This document shows, piece after piece, positions 7,756-16,824 of a stretch of DNA of 48,097 nucleotides. The translations under genes were made by a program, and so were the position numbers. The stretch is from Myxococcaceae bacterium (lineage in GTDB: Bacteria; Myxococcota; Myxococcia; Myxococcales; Myxococcaceae), in contig JAFGNZ010000205.1 in the NCBI GenBank assembly GCA_016926755.1, positions 1 to 48,097 on the forward strand, in the 5' to 3' direction. The notes beneath the pieces are model-generated. The model was not told the origin of the DNA, did not search any database, and saw nothing but the letters and a program-made list of their open reading frames with translations. Numbering within the stretch: position 1 is the first letter of the stretch; every line of letters begins with the position of its first letter.

Positions 7756-7906
7756 TCCCCTCCTCATAGCTCAACGCGGTACGCCCGGCGTCGGGCCGGG
7801 GCCAGGCAGGCAGGGGGGCCCTCCGGTCTTTTCGCACCGCGTCAGTGCTGGGAGACCCAACGTTTCAGGGTGCCATCAGTCGACGGTTCCTCTAGGGTCG
7901 CCCGCC

Positions 7907-9766
7907 ATGATCCGAAACCTCTCCGTGCTGTCGACCCTGCGCGCGGCCTGTGTCGCCGTGCTGCTGTCCGCCCTGTCCGCGGCGGCTCAGGGGCAAGGCC
8001 CCGCGAGCGCGGCTCCCCAGGGCAAGCCCACCGCCGAGGACGCGAAGAAGTTCGCCCAGCGCGTCAACGCCGACCTCAAACGCCTCTGGACGAAGCAGTC
8101 CACCGCCGAGTGGATCAAGGCCACCTACATCACCGACGACACCGAGCGGAACGCGGCCTGGGTGAACGAGGAGGTGCTCGCCTACCTGAACCAGGCCATC
8201 AAGGAGTCCCGCCGCTTCGACGGCCTGAAGCTGGATCCGGACACGGCGCGCACCCTGCACCTGCTGAGGGTGAACTCCGCCATCGCCGCGCCCTCGGATG
8301 CGCAGAAGCGCTCGGAGCTGGCCGCCAACGCCGCGAAGCTCGAGGGCCTCTACGGCAAGGGCAAGTACTGCAAGAAGGACAAGGCCGGCAAGGAGGTCTG
8401 CCGGGATCTCGGCGAGCTGTCGGACGTGCTGGCCACCAGCCGCAAGTACGACGAGCTGTTGGATGCGTGGGTCGGCTGGCACTCCATCTCCCCGCCCATG
8501 CGCCCGCTCTACGAGCGCTTCGTGGCGGTGGGCAACGAGGGCGCCCGGGAGATCGGCTTCTCCAACCTGGGCAACCTCTGGAAGTCCGCCTACGACATGT
8601 CCCCCGAGGCCTTCGAGCAGGAGACCCAGCGCCTGTGGCAGCAGGTCAAGCCGCTCTATGACGATCTGCACTGCTACGTGCGCGCCCGGCTGGCCCGGAA
8701 GTACGGCGCGGACAAGGTGCCCGCGGGCAAGCCCATCCCGGCGCACCTGCTGGGCAACATGTGGGCGCAGGAGTGGAACAACATCTTTCCCCTGGTGGAG
8801 CCGTACCCGGGCCAGGCGAACCTGGACGTGAGCGCGGCGCTCAAGCGCCAGCGCTACGATCCGATCAAGATGGTGAAGCTGGGCGAGAACTTCTTCACCT
8901 CGCTCGGGCTCAAGCCGCTGCCGGCCTCCTTCTGGGAGCGCTCGCAGTTCACCAAGCCGAAGGATCGCGAGGTGGTCTGCCACGCCAGCGCGTGGGACGT
9001 CACCTACGAGAACGATCTGCGCATCAAGATGTGCATCAAGCCCACCGAGGAGGATCTCGTCACCATCCACCACGAGCTCGGGCACAACTACTACTTCACC
9101 TACTACTACACGCTCCCCGTCATCTATCAGGCCGGCGCCAACGACGGCTTCCACGAGGCCATCGGCGACGCGATCACGCTCTCCATCACCCCCGGCTACC
9201 TCAAGCAGGTGGGGCTGCTGAGCAACGTGCCGAAGAACGAGAAGAACCTCATCAACCTCCAGATGAAGGACGCGCTGGAGAAGGTGGCGTTCCTGCCCTT
9301 CGGCCTGCTGATCGATCAGTGGCGCTGGGACGTGTTCGCCGGGAAGACGGCGCCCGCGGACTACAACAAGGCGTGGTGGGCGCTGCGGGAGAAGTACCAG
9401 GGCGTGGCCGCGCCCGTGGCCCGCTCCGAGCAGGACTTCGATCCGGGGGCCAAGTACCACGTGCCCGCCAACGTCCCGTACACGCGCTACTTCCTGGCGC
9501 GCATCCTCCAGTTCCAGTTCCACAAGGCCATGTGCGAGGCCGCTGGCTTCAAGGGCCCGCTGCACGAGTGCTCCGTCTACGGGAACAAGGAGGTCGGAAA
9601 GCGGCTGGAGGCCATGCTGGCGATGGGGGCGAGCAAGCCGTGGCAAGAGGCGCTCGCGGCCATGACGGGCCAGCGTCAGATCGACGCCACCCCACTCATT
9701 GAGTACTTCACTCCGCTGCGCGCCTGGCTCCAGGAACAGAACAAGGGTCAGACCTGTGGCTGGTAG
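7907..9766 (+). CDS. Peptidase M2 family (angiotensin-converting-enzyme-like) zinc dipeptidyl carboxypeptidase
   Basis: The start is the ATG at 7907, which gives a clean signal peptide (AACVAVLLSALSAAAQ); the longer open frame from 7583 runs back through unrelated sequence. The 619-aa length and the N-terminal part, with KRLWTKQSTAEWIKATYITDD, fit the M2 family. The zinc motif is H389-E390-L-G-H393 within TIHHELGHNYYF, and the third ligand is E417 in GFHEAIGD. M2 enzymes remove C-terminal dipeptides. The signal peptide indicates a periplasmic or secreted enzyme. A hairpin and a terminator follow directly, so it is probably transcribed alone. Confidence 0.92.
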   Translation: MIRNLSVLSTLRAACVAVLLSALSAAAQGQGPASAAPQGKPTAEDAKKFAQRVNADLKRLWTKQSTAEWIKATYITDDTERNAAWVNEEVLAYLNQAIKESRRFDGLKLDPDTARTLHLLRVNSAIAAPSDAQKRSELAANAAKLEGLYGKGKYCKKDKAGKEVCRDLGELSDVLATSRKYDELLDAWVGWHSISPPMRPLYERFVAVGNEGAREIGFSNLGNLWKSAYDMSPEAFEQETQRLWQQVKPLYDDLHCYVRARLARKYGADKVPAGKPIPAHLLGNMWAQEWNNIFPLVEPYPGQANLDVSAALKRQRYDPIKMVKLGENFFTSLGLKPLPASFWERSQFTKPKDREVVCHASAWDVTYENDLRIKMCIKPTEEDLVTIHHELGHNYYFTYYYTLPVIYQAGANDGFHEAIGDAITLSITPGYLKQVGLLSNVPKNEKNLINLQMKDALEKVAFLPFGLLIDQWRWDVFAGKTAPADYNKAWWALREKYQGVAAPVARSEQDFDPGAKYHVPANVPYTRYFLARILQFQFHKAMCEAAGFKGPLHECSVYGNKEVGKRLEAMLAMGASKPWQEALAAMTGQRQIDATPLIEYFTPLRAWLQEQNKGQTCGW

Positions 9767-9770
9767 CTTT

Positions 9771-9827
9771 CCCATGTAGACATGGGTGGAGACCCCGCTT
9801 ACATTCTTGTCGCTCTAGCGGGGTTTT
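9771..9827 (+). terminator. Hairpin and rho-independent terminator behind the M2 peptidase gene
   Basis: A short palindrome, CCCATG-TAGA-CATGGG at 9771-9786, begins 4 bases after the stop. A second hairpin pairs ACCCCGCT at 9792-9799 with AGCGGGGT at 9817-9824 and runs into TTTT at 9824-9827, the classic terminator form. The second hairpin also lies 53 bases upstream of the cold-shock gene and could be part of its leader. Confidence 0.7.
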
Positions 9828-9880
9828 CTCGTAGGGACCGGACGGCGATTCTCGTGTCCGGAGCAGAAGGAAGAAGAGTA

Positions 9881-10084
9881 ATGGCTACTGGTACTGTGAA
9901 GTGGTTCAACGATGCCAAGGGGTTCGGGTTCCTCACGCAGGACGGTGGGGGTGAGGACGTGTTCTGTCACCACTCCGCCATCACCATGGATGGCTTCCGG
10001 ACGCTCCAGGAAGGGCAGAAGGTCGAGTTCGAAGTGACCCGCGGCCCCAAGGGTCTCCAGGCCCAGAACGTGCGCGCTATCTAA
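9881..10084 (+). CDS. Cold-shock domain protein (CspA family)
   Basis: The 67-aa protein is a single cold-shock domain of normal length. RNP1 is at residues 13-20 (KGFGFLTQ) and RNP2 around 27-31 (VFCHH, where most relatives have VFVHH). Such proteins bind single-stranded nucleic acid and melt RNA structure. The ATG at 9881 is preceded by AAGGAAGAAGAG. It has its own terminator at 10112 and is probably monocistronic. Myxobacteria usually carry several csp paralogues, so I give no specific symbol. Confidence 0.95.
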   Translation: MATGTVKWFNDAKGFGFLTQDGGGEDVFCHHSAITMDGFRTLQEGQKVEFEVTRGPKGLQAQNVRAI

Positions 10085-10111
10085 ATCCGTCGCTCGTTCT
10101 TCGTTGCGCGT

Positions 10112-10150
10112 GAGGGTCCGATCCGAGAGGGTCGGGCCCTCATCGCTTTT
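10112..10150 (+). terminator. Rho-independent terminator of the cold-shock gene
   Basis: GAGGGTCCGA at 10112-10121 pairs with TCGGGCCCTC at 10132-10141 with one G-T wobble and a 10-base loop. TTTT follows at 10147-10150 after a short spacer. It lies between the csp stop and the next gene's ribosome site. Confidence 0.75.
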
Positions 10151-10162
10151 CGGGAGGTCTCC

Positions 10163-12319
10163 TTGCCCGCGTTCCTGTCTCGCTCCGCCCGCCTGCTCCC
10201 CTTGTTGACGATGCTCGGCTGCGCGTCCACGCCGCCGGGCGCTCCCTCGGCGCCTGCCGGGCCTTCGGGGCAGACGGCGCCTGCTCCCTCGGAGGCTCCA
10301 CCCATGACGTCCGCATCCAGCCCGTCTGCTCCGTCACCCTCGCAGAAGCCGGACACCGCCGCCCTGAAGGCCGCGCTGGTCGCGAAGCACGGTGAGGGCC
10401 AGCGCGCGCGCATCGAGCGCGGCGTGGATCAGGTGGCCAGGCTGTGGCGTGAGGAGGACGGCGATCTGGGGGCCTTCGTCAGCGAGCACTTCATCGCGGA
10501 TCCGAAGGTCCTGGACGCCACCTTCACGCGGCTGGAGCGCACCCTCGAGCAGCTCGACGGCCACTTCAGCGAGATGAGCCGCGAGCTGCGGTGGGGCACG
10601 GACATCGATCTGGCGCCGCTGCTGCCCGCGGATCCGCTGCTGGCGGCGTACGATCCCGCCGCGCACCTCACCGAGGATCTGTTCCAGTCGAAGGTGGGCT
10701 TCGTGGTGCTGCTGAACTTCCCGCTCACCACGCTGGCCGAGCGCACCGCGCGAGCCAGGGAGTTCACGCGCCGCCAGTGGGCCGAGTCTCGGCTGGCCGG
10801 TCGCTTCTATCGACGGGTCCCCTCGGAGGTGAAGCAGGAGATCTCCCGCGCGGAGGCGGCGGCGGATCTCTACGTCGCCCAGTACAACGTGTGGATGCAT
10901 CACCTGGTGGACGAGAAGGGCGAGCGGCTCTTCCCCAAGGGGATGCGGCTCATCAGCCACTGGAACCTGCGGGACGAGCTGAAGGCGGACTACGCGGACA
11001 AGGCCCAGGGGCAGGCGAAGCAGCGGCTGATCATCAAGGTGATGGAGCGCATCGTCACGCAGACGATCCCGGCGGCCGTCATTGACAACCCGCGCCTGGA
11101 CTGGAACCCGTACACCAACGCCGTCACGGTGGCGCCGCCGGACACGGTGGAGGCGAACGCCCCCGCGCGCCCGGCCCAGGTGGACACGGCCCCCGAGCCG
11201 GACCTGCGCTACACGCGGCTGCTGGCGCACTTCAAGGCCGCGCGCCGCGAGGATCCCTACGTGCCGGTGGCGCCCACGCGGATCGCCCGCTCCTTCGAGA
11301 TCGATCGGGAGCTGCCCGAGGAGCGGGTGAAGGCGCTGCTGACGCAGGTGCTCACCTCACCGCTGGTGCCGCGGGTGGCGAAGCTCATCGAGCAGCGGCT
11401 GGGGCGCAAGCTGGAGCCGCAGGATCTGTGGTTCAACGGCTTCCGGCCGGGCTCCTCACGCTCGGAGGCGGAGCTGGACACGCTCACCCGGCGGCGCTAC
11501 CCCACGCCGGAGGCCTTCGCGAAGGACATCCCCCGGATCCTGCAGGGGCTGGGCTTCACGAAGGAGCGCGCGGCGTACCTGGCCGAGCGCATCCGGGTGG
11601 ATCCCTCGCGCGGGGCGGGCCACGCCATGCCGGCCATGCGGCGCGGCGACTTCCCCCGCCTGCGGACGCGGGTGGAGAAGGAGGGGATGAACTACAAGGG
11701 CTACAACATCGCCGTGCACGAGCTGGGGCACAACGTGGAGCAGGTGTTCTCGCTCTATGACGTGGACCACACGCTGCTGGCGGGGGTGCCCAACAACGCG
11801 TTCACCGAGGCGCTGGCCTTCGTCTTCCAGGCTCGGGATCAGGAGCTGCTGGGGCTGGGCAAGCCGGACGCGGTGGCCGAGCGGGAGCGGGTGCTCAACG
11901 AGTTCTGGGCGACGTGGGAGATCGCGGGCGTGGCGCTGGTGGACGTCGCGGTGTGGCACTGGATGTACGATCACCCGGACGCCACGCCGGCGCAGCTGCG
12001 CGAGGCGACGGTGGCGATCGCCAGGGAGACGTGGGGCCGCTACTACGCGCCGGTGCTGGGAGGGGAGGGCACGCCCCTGCTGGGCATCTACAGCCACATG
12101 ATCTCGTACCCGATGTACCTCCCCGACTATCCGCTGGGGCACCTGATCGCGTTCCAGATCGAGGAGCACCTGCACAAGAAGGGGCCGCTGGGCGCCGAGT
12201 TCGAGCGGATGGCCCGCTACGGGAAGGTGACGCCGGACCCGTGGATGGTGCACGCCACGGGCTCGCCGGTGAGCGCCGAGCCGCTGCTGAGGGCCACCGA
12301 GGCCGCGCTGGGTCGGTGA
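10163..12319 (+). CDS. Lipoprotein zinc metalloprotease (HEXXH), family not recognised, 718 aa
   Basis: A TTG start at 10163 is chosen because GGGAGG stands 6 bases before it and it gives a complete lipoprotein signal (LLPLLTMLGC, lipobox LGC). A Pro/Ala/Ser linker reaches about residue 70. The rest is largely helical. The active-site motif is H519-E520-L-G-H523 in IAVHELGHNVEQ, and E549 in AFTEALAF, 26 residues later, is a plausible third zinc ligand, as in gluzincins. The layout resembles M2/M3-type peptidases but I cannot place it in a named family. It may act on peptides in the periplasm or at the outer membrane. Confidence 0.75.
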   Translation: MPAFLSRSARLLPLLTMLGCASTPPGAPSAPAGPSGQTAPAPSEAPPMTSASSPSAPSPSQKPDTAALKAALVAKHGEGQRARIERGVDQVARLWREEDGDLGAFVSEHFIADPKVLDATFTRLERTLEQLDGHFSEMSRELRWGTDIDLAPLLPADPLLAAYDPAAHLTEDLFQSKVGFVVLLNFPLTTLAERTARAREFTRRQWAESRLAGRFYRRVPSEVKQEISRAEAAADLYVAQYNVWMHHLVDEKGERLFPKGMRLISHWNLRDELKADYADKAQGQAKQRLIIKVMERIVTQTIPAAVIDNPRLDWNPYTNAVTVAPPDTVEANAPARPAQVDTAPEPDLRYTRLLAHFKAARREDPYVPVAPTRIARSFEIDRELPEERVKALLTQVLTSPLVPRVAKLIEQRLGRKLEPQDLWFNGFRPGSSRSEAELDTLTRRRYPTPEAFAKDIPRILQGLGFTKERAAYLAERIRVDPSRGAGHAMPAMRRGDFPRLRTRVEKEGMNYKGYNIAVHELGHNVEQVFSLYDVDHTLLAGVPNNAFTEALAFVFQARDQELLGLGKPDAVAERERVLNEFWATWEIAGVALVDVAVWHWMYDHPDATPAQLREATVAIARETWGRYYAPVLGGEGTPLLGIYSHMISYPMYLPDYPLGHLIAFQIEEHLHKKGPLGAEFERMARYGKVTPDPWMVHATGSPVSAEPLLRATEAALGR

Positions 12320-12332
12320 CCCTCTCCCCCGG

Positions 12333-13049
12333 CTACTGCCTGGAGGTGTCTCCGGGGATCCCCATCAGCTCGATCTCGAACTCGAGGACGGCGTTCGGGG
12401 GGATCTTCGAGCCCGTGGGCGGGCGATCCGCGTAGGCCGTCTTGGCGGGGCACACGAGCTTCGCCTTCCCGCCCACCTTCATCTTCTGGACGCCGTCCGT
12501 CCAGCAGGGGATGACGCCGTTGAGGGGGAACTCGGCGACCTGGTTGCGGCGGTAGGAGCTGTCGAACTCCTCGCCCGAGATGAGCGTGCCGCGGTAGTGG
12601 ACGCTCACGGTGTCCCGGGCCTTGGGGCTGGCGCCGGTGCCGGCCTTGAGCTCCTTGTAGATGACGCCCGAGGGGAGCTTCTGGGCCCCCTTCTCCTGCG
12701 CCGCCCGCGCCAGGTGCGCGTCGTTGGCCTGCGCCTGCCGCCCGCGGGCGAACCCCTGCAGGCGAGCGCTGTACGGGTCCACATCGACGGCGGGCTGCGC
12801 GCCGATCGCGGAGTCCATGAGGCCTCGCTTGAGGATCTCCAGCTCGGCGGCGCTCAGGTTCAAGGTCCGGAGCCCCTTTCCGAAGGAGAACCCGAGCGCG
12901 TAGACGGTCTTCTCATCGTCCGTCTGGAGCTTCACGGGCACCGCCGCGGGGGGCTGCGCCTGGGCCGGGGTGGACGCCGCCTTGCCCTGAGCCCGCGCCT
13001 CGGAGGCCAGCAGGCCCATCACCAGCGTCGCCAGCAACATCGTTCGCAT
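12333..13049 (-). CDS. FKBP-type peptidyl-prolyl cis-trans isomerase, exported
   Basis: The ATG at 13049 has GGAGG 4 bases upstream and begins a signal peptide (MRTMLLATLVMGLLASEARA). Residues of about 40-115 resemble the helical dimerisation domain of Mip/FkpA-type enzymes (YALGFSFGKGL). The FKBP domain follows at about 125-232, with VSVHYRGTLISGEEFDSS, then GVIPCWTDGVQKMKVGGKA and the final VLEFEIELMGI. The 238-aa length fits this type. It assists protein folding in the periplasm. It converges with the metalloprotease gene, leaving 13 bases between stops. Confidence 0.93.
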   Translation of the reverse strand: MRTMLLATLVMGLLASEARAQGKAASTPAQAQPPAAVPVKLQTDDEKTVYALGFSFGKGLRTLNLSAAELEILKRGLMDSAIGAQPAVDVDPYSARLQGFARGRQAQANDAHLARAAQEKGAQKLPSGVIYKELKAGTGASPKARDTVSVHYRGTLISGEEFDSSYRRNQVAEFPLNGVIPCWTDGVQKMKVGGKAKLVCPAKTAYADRPPTGSKIPPNAVLEFEIELMGIPGDTSRQ

Positions 13050-13091
13050 GTTTCCTCCACTCGAGAGAACCGCGAAACTATAGGACCACCC

Positions 13092-15557
13092 ATGAGCCAC
13101 CGCGCGCGATTTCACCGGAGATTCCAGCTCCTGACGCTCCTGGTCCTCGTTGCGGGCTGCAAGCCCTCGATGCCGAGCGACGACACGAGCTGCGGGCTCA
13201 CCTTCAGCGACCAGGGAGAGGTGCGGGTCTTCGTCGTGGGCCACGCCTTCCGGCTGGAGGATGCCCGCTCCCTGGAGCACCTCGAGGCCTCGTTCCGCGA
13301 GGACATGCGCCGGATCGCCCCGTGCCTGTCACCCGTGCGGCCGAACCTGGTGGTGTTCCCGGAGGACTCGGGCCTGGTGGCGTGGTTCGCGGGCCGCCGG
13401 GCGCTGCTCGCGCGAGGCAGCTCGGACAGCGCCACGGCGTTCAACGCGATGTACGCCGGCTACTTCCGCCAGGCGGACGAGTACCGCCGCCGCTTCCCGG
13501 AGATCTCCGGGGCGCGGGCCCTGACGCTGGCCCTGGGAGACGTGGCCTGGCGCGCGATGGATCGCACCTTCGGGGGGATCGCGAAGCGGTACGGCGTCCA
13601 TGTCATCACCTCCGCGAACCTGCCCTACGTCGAGCGGCGGACCGACTCCGATTCGATCGATCAGTTCCGGGACCCGGACGCGCCGGAGGAGGAGCCGGCC
13701 TACGTGGCTACACGCGGAGAGTGCTTCAACACCGCGCTGCTCTATGGCCCGAGCGGCGAGCTGATGGGCCGCATCGACAAGGCCTACCTGACGGACACGG
13801 AGGAGGACTCGCTGGAGCTCTCGAACGCGCCGCTGGAGGCGCTGGGGGTGTTCGAGCTGCCCTTCGCCCGGATCGGCGCGGCCATCTCGCGGGATGCGTT
13901 CTACGCGCCCTTCCTCCAGCGGATGGAGGATCTCGGCGTCGACTTCGTGGTCCAGCCCGAGGCGTTCAGCGGGTGGACGGTCGAGCAGCAGGCGGGTGAC
14001 TGGCTGCCGGACGTCATCCTCGCCTCGGGCTGGACCCACACGCAGAAGTACCGGGGCTTCCGCCACAACGCGGCGCCGATGCTGCTGGGCAACCTGTTCG
14101 AGCTCACCTTCGATGGGCAGACGTGGATCACCGGGAAGGCCACGCCGGATCAGCCCGAGCGTGCCTTCGTGGGGAGCCGGCCGCTCCGTGGGTGGGTGGA
14201 GCTCGGCCCGTGGACCTTCCCGGATCCGGCGGAGGCGAACCCGGCCATGAGCCTCGAGGAGCGGCAGCAGCGGCTCCGCGAGCAGGGCCGTCAGCTGGGG
14301 CCGGGCTCGGGGCATTCCACCGAGGGGGACTATGCGCGCAGTGTGATCGCCGCGGACCTGGACTTTCCTGGTGAGGACCCCGGGCCGATCATCCCCGTGG
14401 CTCCAGGGCCCGGGATTGCCTCGCGCCCGGTCGGTCCTGCGCCGCGGGGGCACCAGACGAACCCGGACGGGGCCTACGACGCGGGAGGGCGGCTGTATGT
14501 CGTCTTCAGCGACTCGCGAGACGGCCGGCCCCAGGTGTACGTCACGGCCTCGGACGATGATGGGAGGACGTTCACGGCCGCGAGGCCGGTGGCGCCGAGC
14601 GGGCTCCCCCAGCATCGCCCCTCGGTGGCGGCGGGTGCGGCGGGGCAGCTCGTGGCGGCCTGGCAGGAGGCGCGCGAGGGAGGGCAGGAGCAGATCCTCG
14701 TGGCGACCTCCTCGGACGGAGGGGCGACGTTCAGCGCTCCAGTCACCGTGGAGGCCTCGGGTGCTGCCCAGTGGGAGCCGGAGCTGGCGTACGAGCCGGG
14801 GAGCGGCGCGGTGGCGGTGGTGTGGACGGACTTCCGGGAGGGGCTCGCACCGAAGATCCGGCTCGCTCGCTCGAGCGACGGAGGGAGGACCTGGGGCGCC
14901 TCCGCGAGGGTGGACGCCTCCAACGAGCCCACCGATCGGACCGAGGGCTCACAGCTCCAGCCCTCGGTGACGTGGAGCGGGGCGGCGCTCGCGGTCGCGT
15001 GGATCGACTACCGCGAGCGGGACTGGGAGGTCTACGCGGCGGTGGCTCCCGGAGGCGCGGCCGGGTTCGGCGCGGCGGAGCAGATCTCTCCCGAGGATGA
15101 GGCGGAGACGCTGGCGAGCGATCCGCAGCTCACGTCCGGAGCGGATGGGAGCCTGGTGCTCGTCTGGGACGATCAGCGCGAGCGCCGCGGGCATCACGAT
15201 GTGCGGGGCGCCCGGTGGAGCGGGGGGGCCTGGGCGCCGCTGCCCCTGCTGACGGGCGGGGCGGACGAGGGGGCGTTCCTCAGCCGCTTCCGCCCCTCGG
15301 TGGCCGGCGCTCACGGGGAGTTCCTCGTCGTCTTCCAGGATCTCTCCCCGGGAAAGAGCGGCCTGGCTGTCGCGAGGCTCCCTCAGGGCACGTCCCCGGC
15401 TCGGCTCACCCCGGTGCGGCTCGATGACACGGGGAGCGCCTCGAATCAGCTCACCCGGCCGCGGGTGGTGGCCCGGCAGGATGCCAGCAGGGGCGTGGTC
15501 CTCTTCGAGGATGACCGGGACGGCTACAGCCGAGTCCGGTGCACCGAGGCCCTCTGA
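13092..15557 (+). CDS. Lipoprotein fusing a nitrilase-fold domain to a BNR/sialidase-like propeller
   Basis: The ATG at 13092 opens an 821-aa lipoprotein (lipobox VAGC). Residues of about 40-360 look like a carbon-nitrogen hydrolase domain, with candidate catalytic E91 (VVFPED) and K230 (GRIDKAY). The nucleophile position, in GAAISRDAFYAPF, has Ser266 where nitrilases have Cys. Residues of about 450-800 hold BNR-type repeats (ASDDDGRTF, SSDGGATF, SSDGGRTW), the pattern of sialidase-like beta-propellers. The Cys loss suggests a binding or otherwise changed role and not ordinary amidase activity. It diverges from the FKBP gene and converges with the next gene, with one base between stops. Confidence 0.75.
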   Translation: MSHRARFHRRFQLLTLLVLVAGCKPSMPSDDTSCGLTFSDQGEVRVFVVGHAFRLEDARSLEHLEASFREDMRRIAPCLSPVRPNLVVFPEDSGLVAWFAGRRALLARGSSDSATAFNAMYAGYFRQADEYRRRFPEISGARALTLALGDVAWRAMDRTFGGIAKRYGVHVITSANLPYVERRTDSDSIDQFRDPDAPEEEPAYVATRGECFNTALLYGPSGELMGRIDKAYLTDTEEDSLELSNAPLEALGVFELPFARIGAAISRDAFYAPFLQRMEDLGVDFVVQPEAFSGWTVEQQAGDWLPDVILASGWTHTQKYRGFRHNAAPMLLGNLFELTFDGQTWITGKATPDQPERAFVGSRPLRGWVELGPWTFPDPAEANPAMSLEERQQRLREQGRQLGPGSGHSTEGDYARSVIAADLDFPGEDPGPIIPVAPGPGIASRPVGPAPRGHQTNPDGAYDAGGRLYVVFSDSRDGRPQVYVTASDDDGRTFTAARPVAPSGLPQHRPSVAAGAAGQLVAAWQEAREGGQEQILVATSSDGGATFSAPVTVEASGAAQWEPELAYEPGSGAVAVVWTDFREGLAPKIRLARSSDGGRTWGASARVDASNEPTDRTEGSQLQPSVTWSGAALAVAWIDYRERDWEVYAAVAPGGAAGFGAAEQISPEDEAETLASDPQLTSGADGSLVLVWDDQRERRGHHDVRGARWSGGAWAPLPLLTGGADEGAFLSRFRPSVAGAHGEFLVVFQDLSPGKSGLAVARLPQGTSPARLTPVRLDDTGSASNQLTRPRVVARQDASRGVVLFEDDRDGYSRVRCTEAL

Positions 15558-15558
15558 G

Positions 15559-16206
15559 TCAGGGGAAGGCGCCCGAGCCACCGAACCGGTAGCTCGCGCC
15601 AAGCACCAGCCCGAAGGCGCCCTGACCTCCAGGGCTCACCCAGGAGACCGGGGCCGCGGCCGCGTCGTAGGTGGGCCAGTACCAGTTGGCCTCGAGCTGG
15701 AGGGCGAAGCGCTGGAACGGCACCTGCGCGCCCACTCCCACCGCCCATATCACCTCCCCCGCGAGGGCGTCGTAGAGCGCGGTGGTGGAGGCATAGGTGA
15801 GGTAGCGCTCGCGGAGCAGGTAGCTCGCGGCCGCGCTGGCCTCTCCATAGAAGAGCGCCCCACTGGAGAGATCCGAGAAGGCATAGGCACGCCCTGTGAG
15901 GGAGAGCGCGGGGCGCCAGTCCTGCTCCGGCCGGGCGAGCAGGGTGGCGCCCAGGTCCAGCCCGGCCGTGTCCAGCAAGAGCGGGGTGAGGTGGGCGTGG
16001 GCATGGACATCCACGGCGTCGGCCACGCCGTAGCTGGCCCCCACGGTGGCGAACGGCAGGGGGACGGGGACCCCGCCCAGGAGCGCCGCCGGCCCTCCGA
16101 CGGACGCCTCGACGGCCAGCGTCCCCCGAGGCACGGGACGGACATGCGCCGGCAGACCGCAGGCGGAGGAGAAGACCACGAGGCCGAGGAGGAGGCACTC
16201 ACGCAT
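15559..16206 (-). CDS. Outer-membrane beta-barrel-like lipoprotein, 215 aa
   Basis: The product starts MRECLLLGLVVFSSAC, a lipoprotein signal with lipobox SSAC at Cys16. The remainder alternates hydrophobic and polar residues in strands rich in Gly, Ala, Tyr and Trp and ends with FGLVLGASYRFGGSG. That is the look of an outer-membrane barrel or a porin-like family, although the terminal residue is Pro and not Phe. A lipoprotein signal on a barrel protein is unusual, so the exact topology is uncertain. No named family is recognised. Confidence 0.6.
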   Translation of the reverse strand: MRECLLLGLVVFSSACGLPAHVRPVPRGTLAVEASVGGPAALLGGVPVPLPFATVGASYGVADAVDVHAHAHLTPLLLDTAGLDLGATLLARPEQDWRPALSLTGRAYAFSDLSSGALFYGEASAAASYLLRERYLTYASTTALYDALAGEVIWAVGVGAQVPFQRFALQLEANWYWPTYDAAAAPVSWVSPGGQGAFGLVLGASYRFGGSGAFP

Positions 16207-16244
16207 GGCCGAGACGTTATCGCGAGCGAAGGCGGGTCGTTTTC

Positions 16245-16272
16245 TTGCCAGCTCGCTGTTTGCCCCTACCCT
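16245..16272 (+). promoter_or_regulatory. Possible sigma-70-type promoter for the PilZ gene
   Basis: TTGCCA at 16245-16250 and TACCCT at 16267-16272 are separated by 16 bases and lie 56 bases before the PilZ start. The match to consensus is partial. Confidence 0.3.
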
Positions 16273-16327
16273 GCGAAACAGCTTGCTTCATCTTGGGAGC
16301 AGGCTGTTGCGCCACGGGAGGGACCAG

Positions 16328-16666
16328 ATGAGCGACAAGCGGAAGGCAAAGCGGGCTCCAATCGACATCTATCTGAACAAGTACATGGGCGGCGTGCCCT
16401 ACCTGACCCGCGCTTCCGACATCAGCCAGGAAGGCCTGAGTCTCGCGCAGCTCATCGAGCCGCAGCACCACGCTCGGCGGGTGGGGCTCCAGTTCCAGCT
16501 CCCGGGCTCGGAAGAGGTCATCTACGCGGAGGGCGAGGTGGTGCGTGAGTGGGCGGAGCTGGACGCGGCTCGCCGCGAGCGCGCCGGGGTGCGCTTCACG
16601 CTCCTCACCGAGCGGCACCGCCGGATGATCGACACCTACGTCAGCCAGAACGCCCGAGAGGTCTGA
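16328..16666 (+). CDS. PilZ-domain protein, probable c-di-GMP receptor
   Basis: The 112-aa protein is a lone PilZ domain. Both ligand motifs are visible: R5-x-x-x-R9 at the N terminus and D31-x-S33-x-x-G36 (ASDISQEGLSL). In characterised PilZ proteins these bind cyclic di-GMP, and single-domain members act as adaptors for motility, exopolysaccharide or development. The ATG at 16328 follows GGGAGG. It stands alone 158 bases upstream of the FlgT-like cluster, on the same strand, so it could be connected to it functionally. Confidence 0.85.
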   Translation: MSDKRKAKRAPIDIYLNKYMGGVPYLTRASDISQEGLSLAQLIEPQHHARRVGLQFQLPGSEEVIYAEGEVVREWAELDAARRERAGVRFTLLTERHRRMIDTYVSQNAREV

Positions 16667-16740
16667 CGCGTCGCGTTGTCGCTTCGTTTCGTGGAGCGCA
16701 ACTGCGAGCGAGCAGGCGTGTTCCCATCCGGGTGCGCGCC

Positions 16741-16770
16741 TTGACTTCCCTGGAAGCCGGTCAGTTGAAT
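16741..16770 (+). promoter_or_regulatory. Possible promoter for the LPP20/FlgT-like cluster
   Basis: TTGACT at 16741-16746 and TTGAAT at 16765-16770 are separated by 18 bases and lie 54 bases upstream of the GTG start. The -35 box is good and the -10 box is weak. Confidence 0.35.
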
Positions 16771-16824
16771 GCCCAGCCGTTCGGTCGCGTCATCTCGCCG
16801 CGTTCGCCTGGACGGAGGCCCCCC

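Noticed and set aside
7892-9775. Very long antisense open frame opposite the M2 peptidase gene
   Set aside because: High GC leaves the antisense frame stop-free. The product is a Leu/Val/Arg/His-rich sequence with no domain, while the sense strand has a full zinc peptidase.
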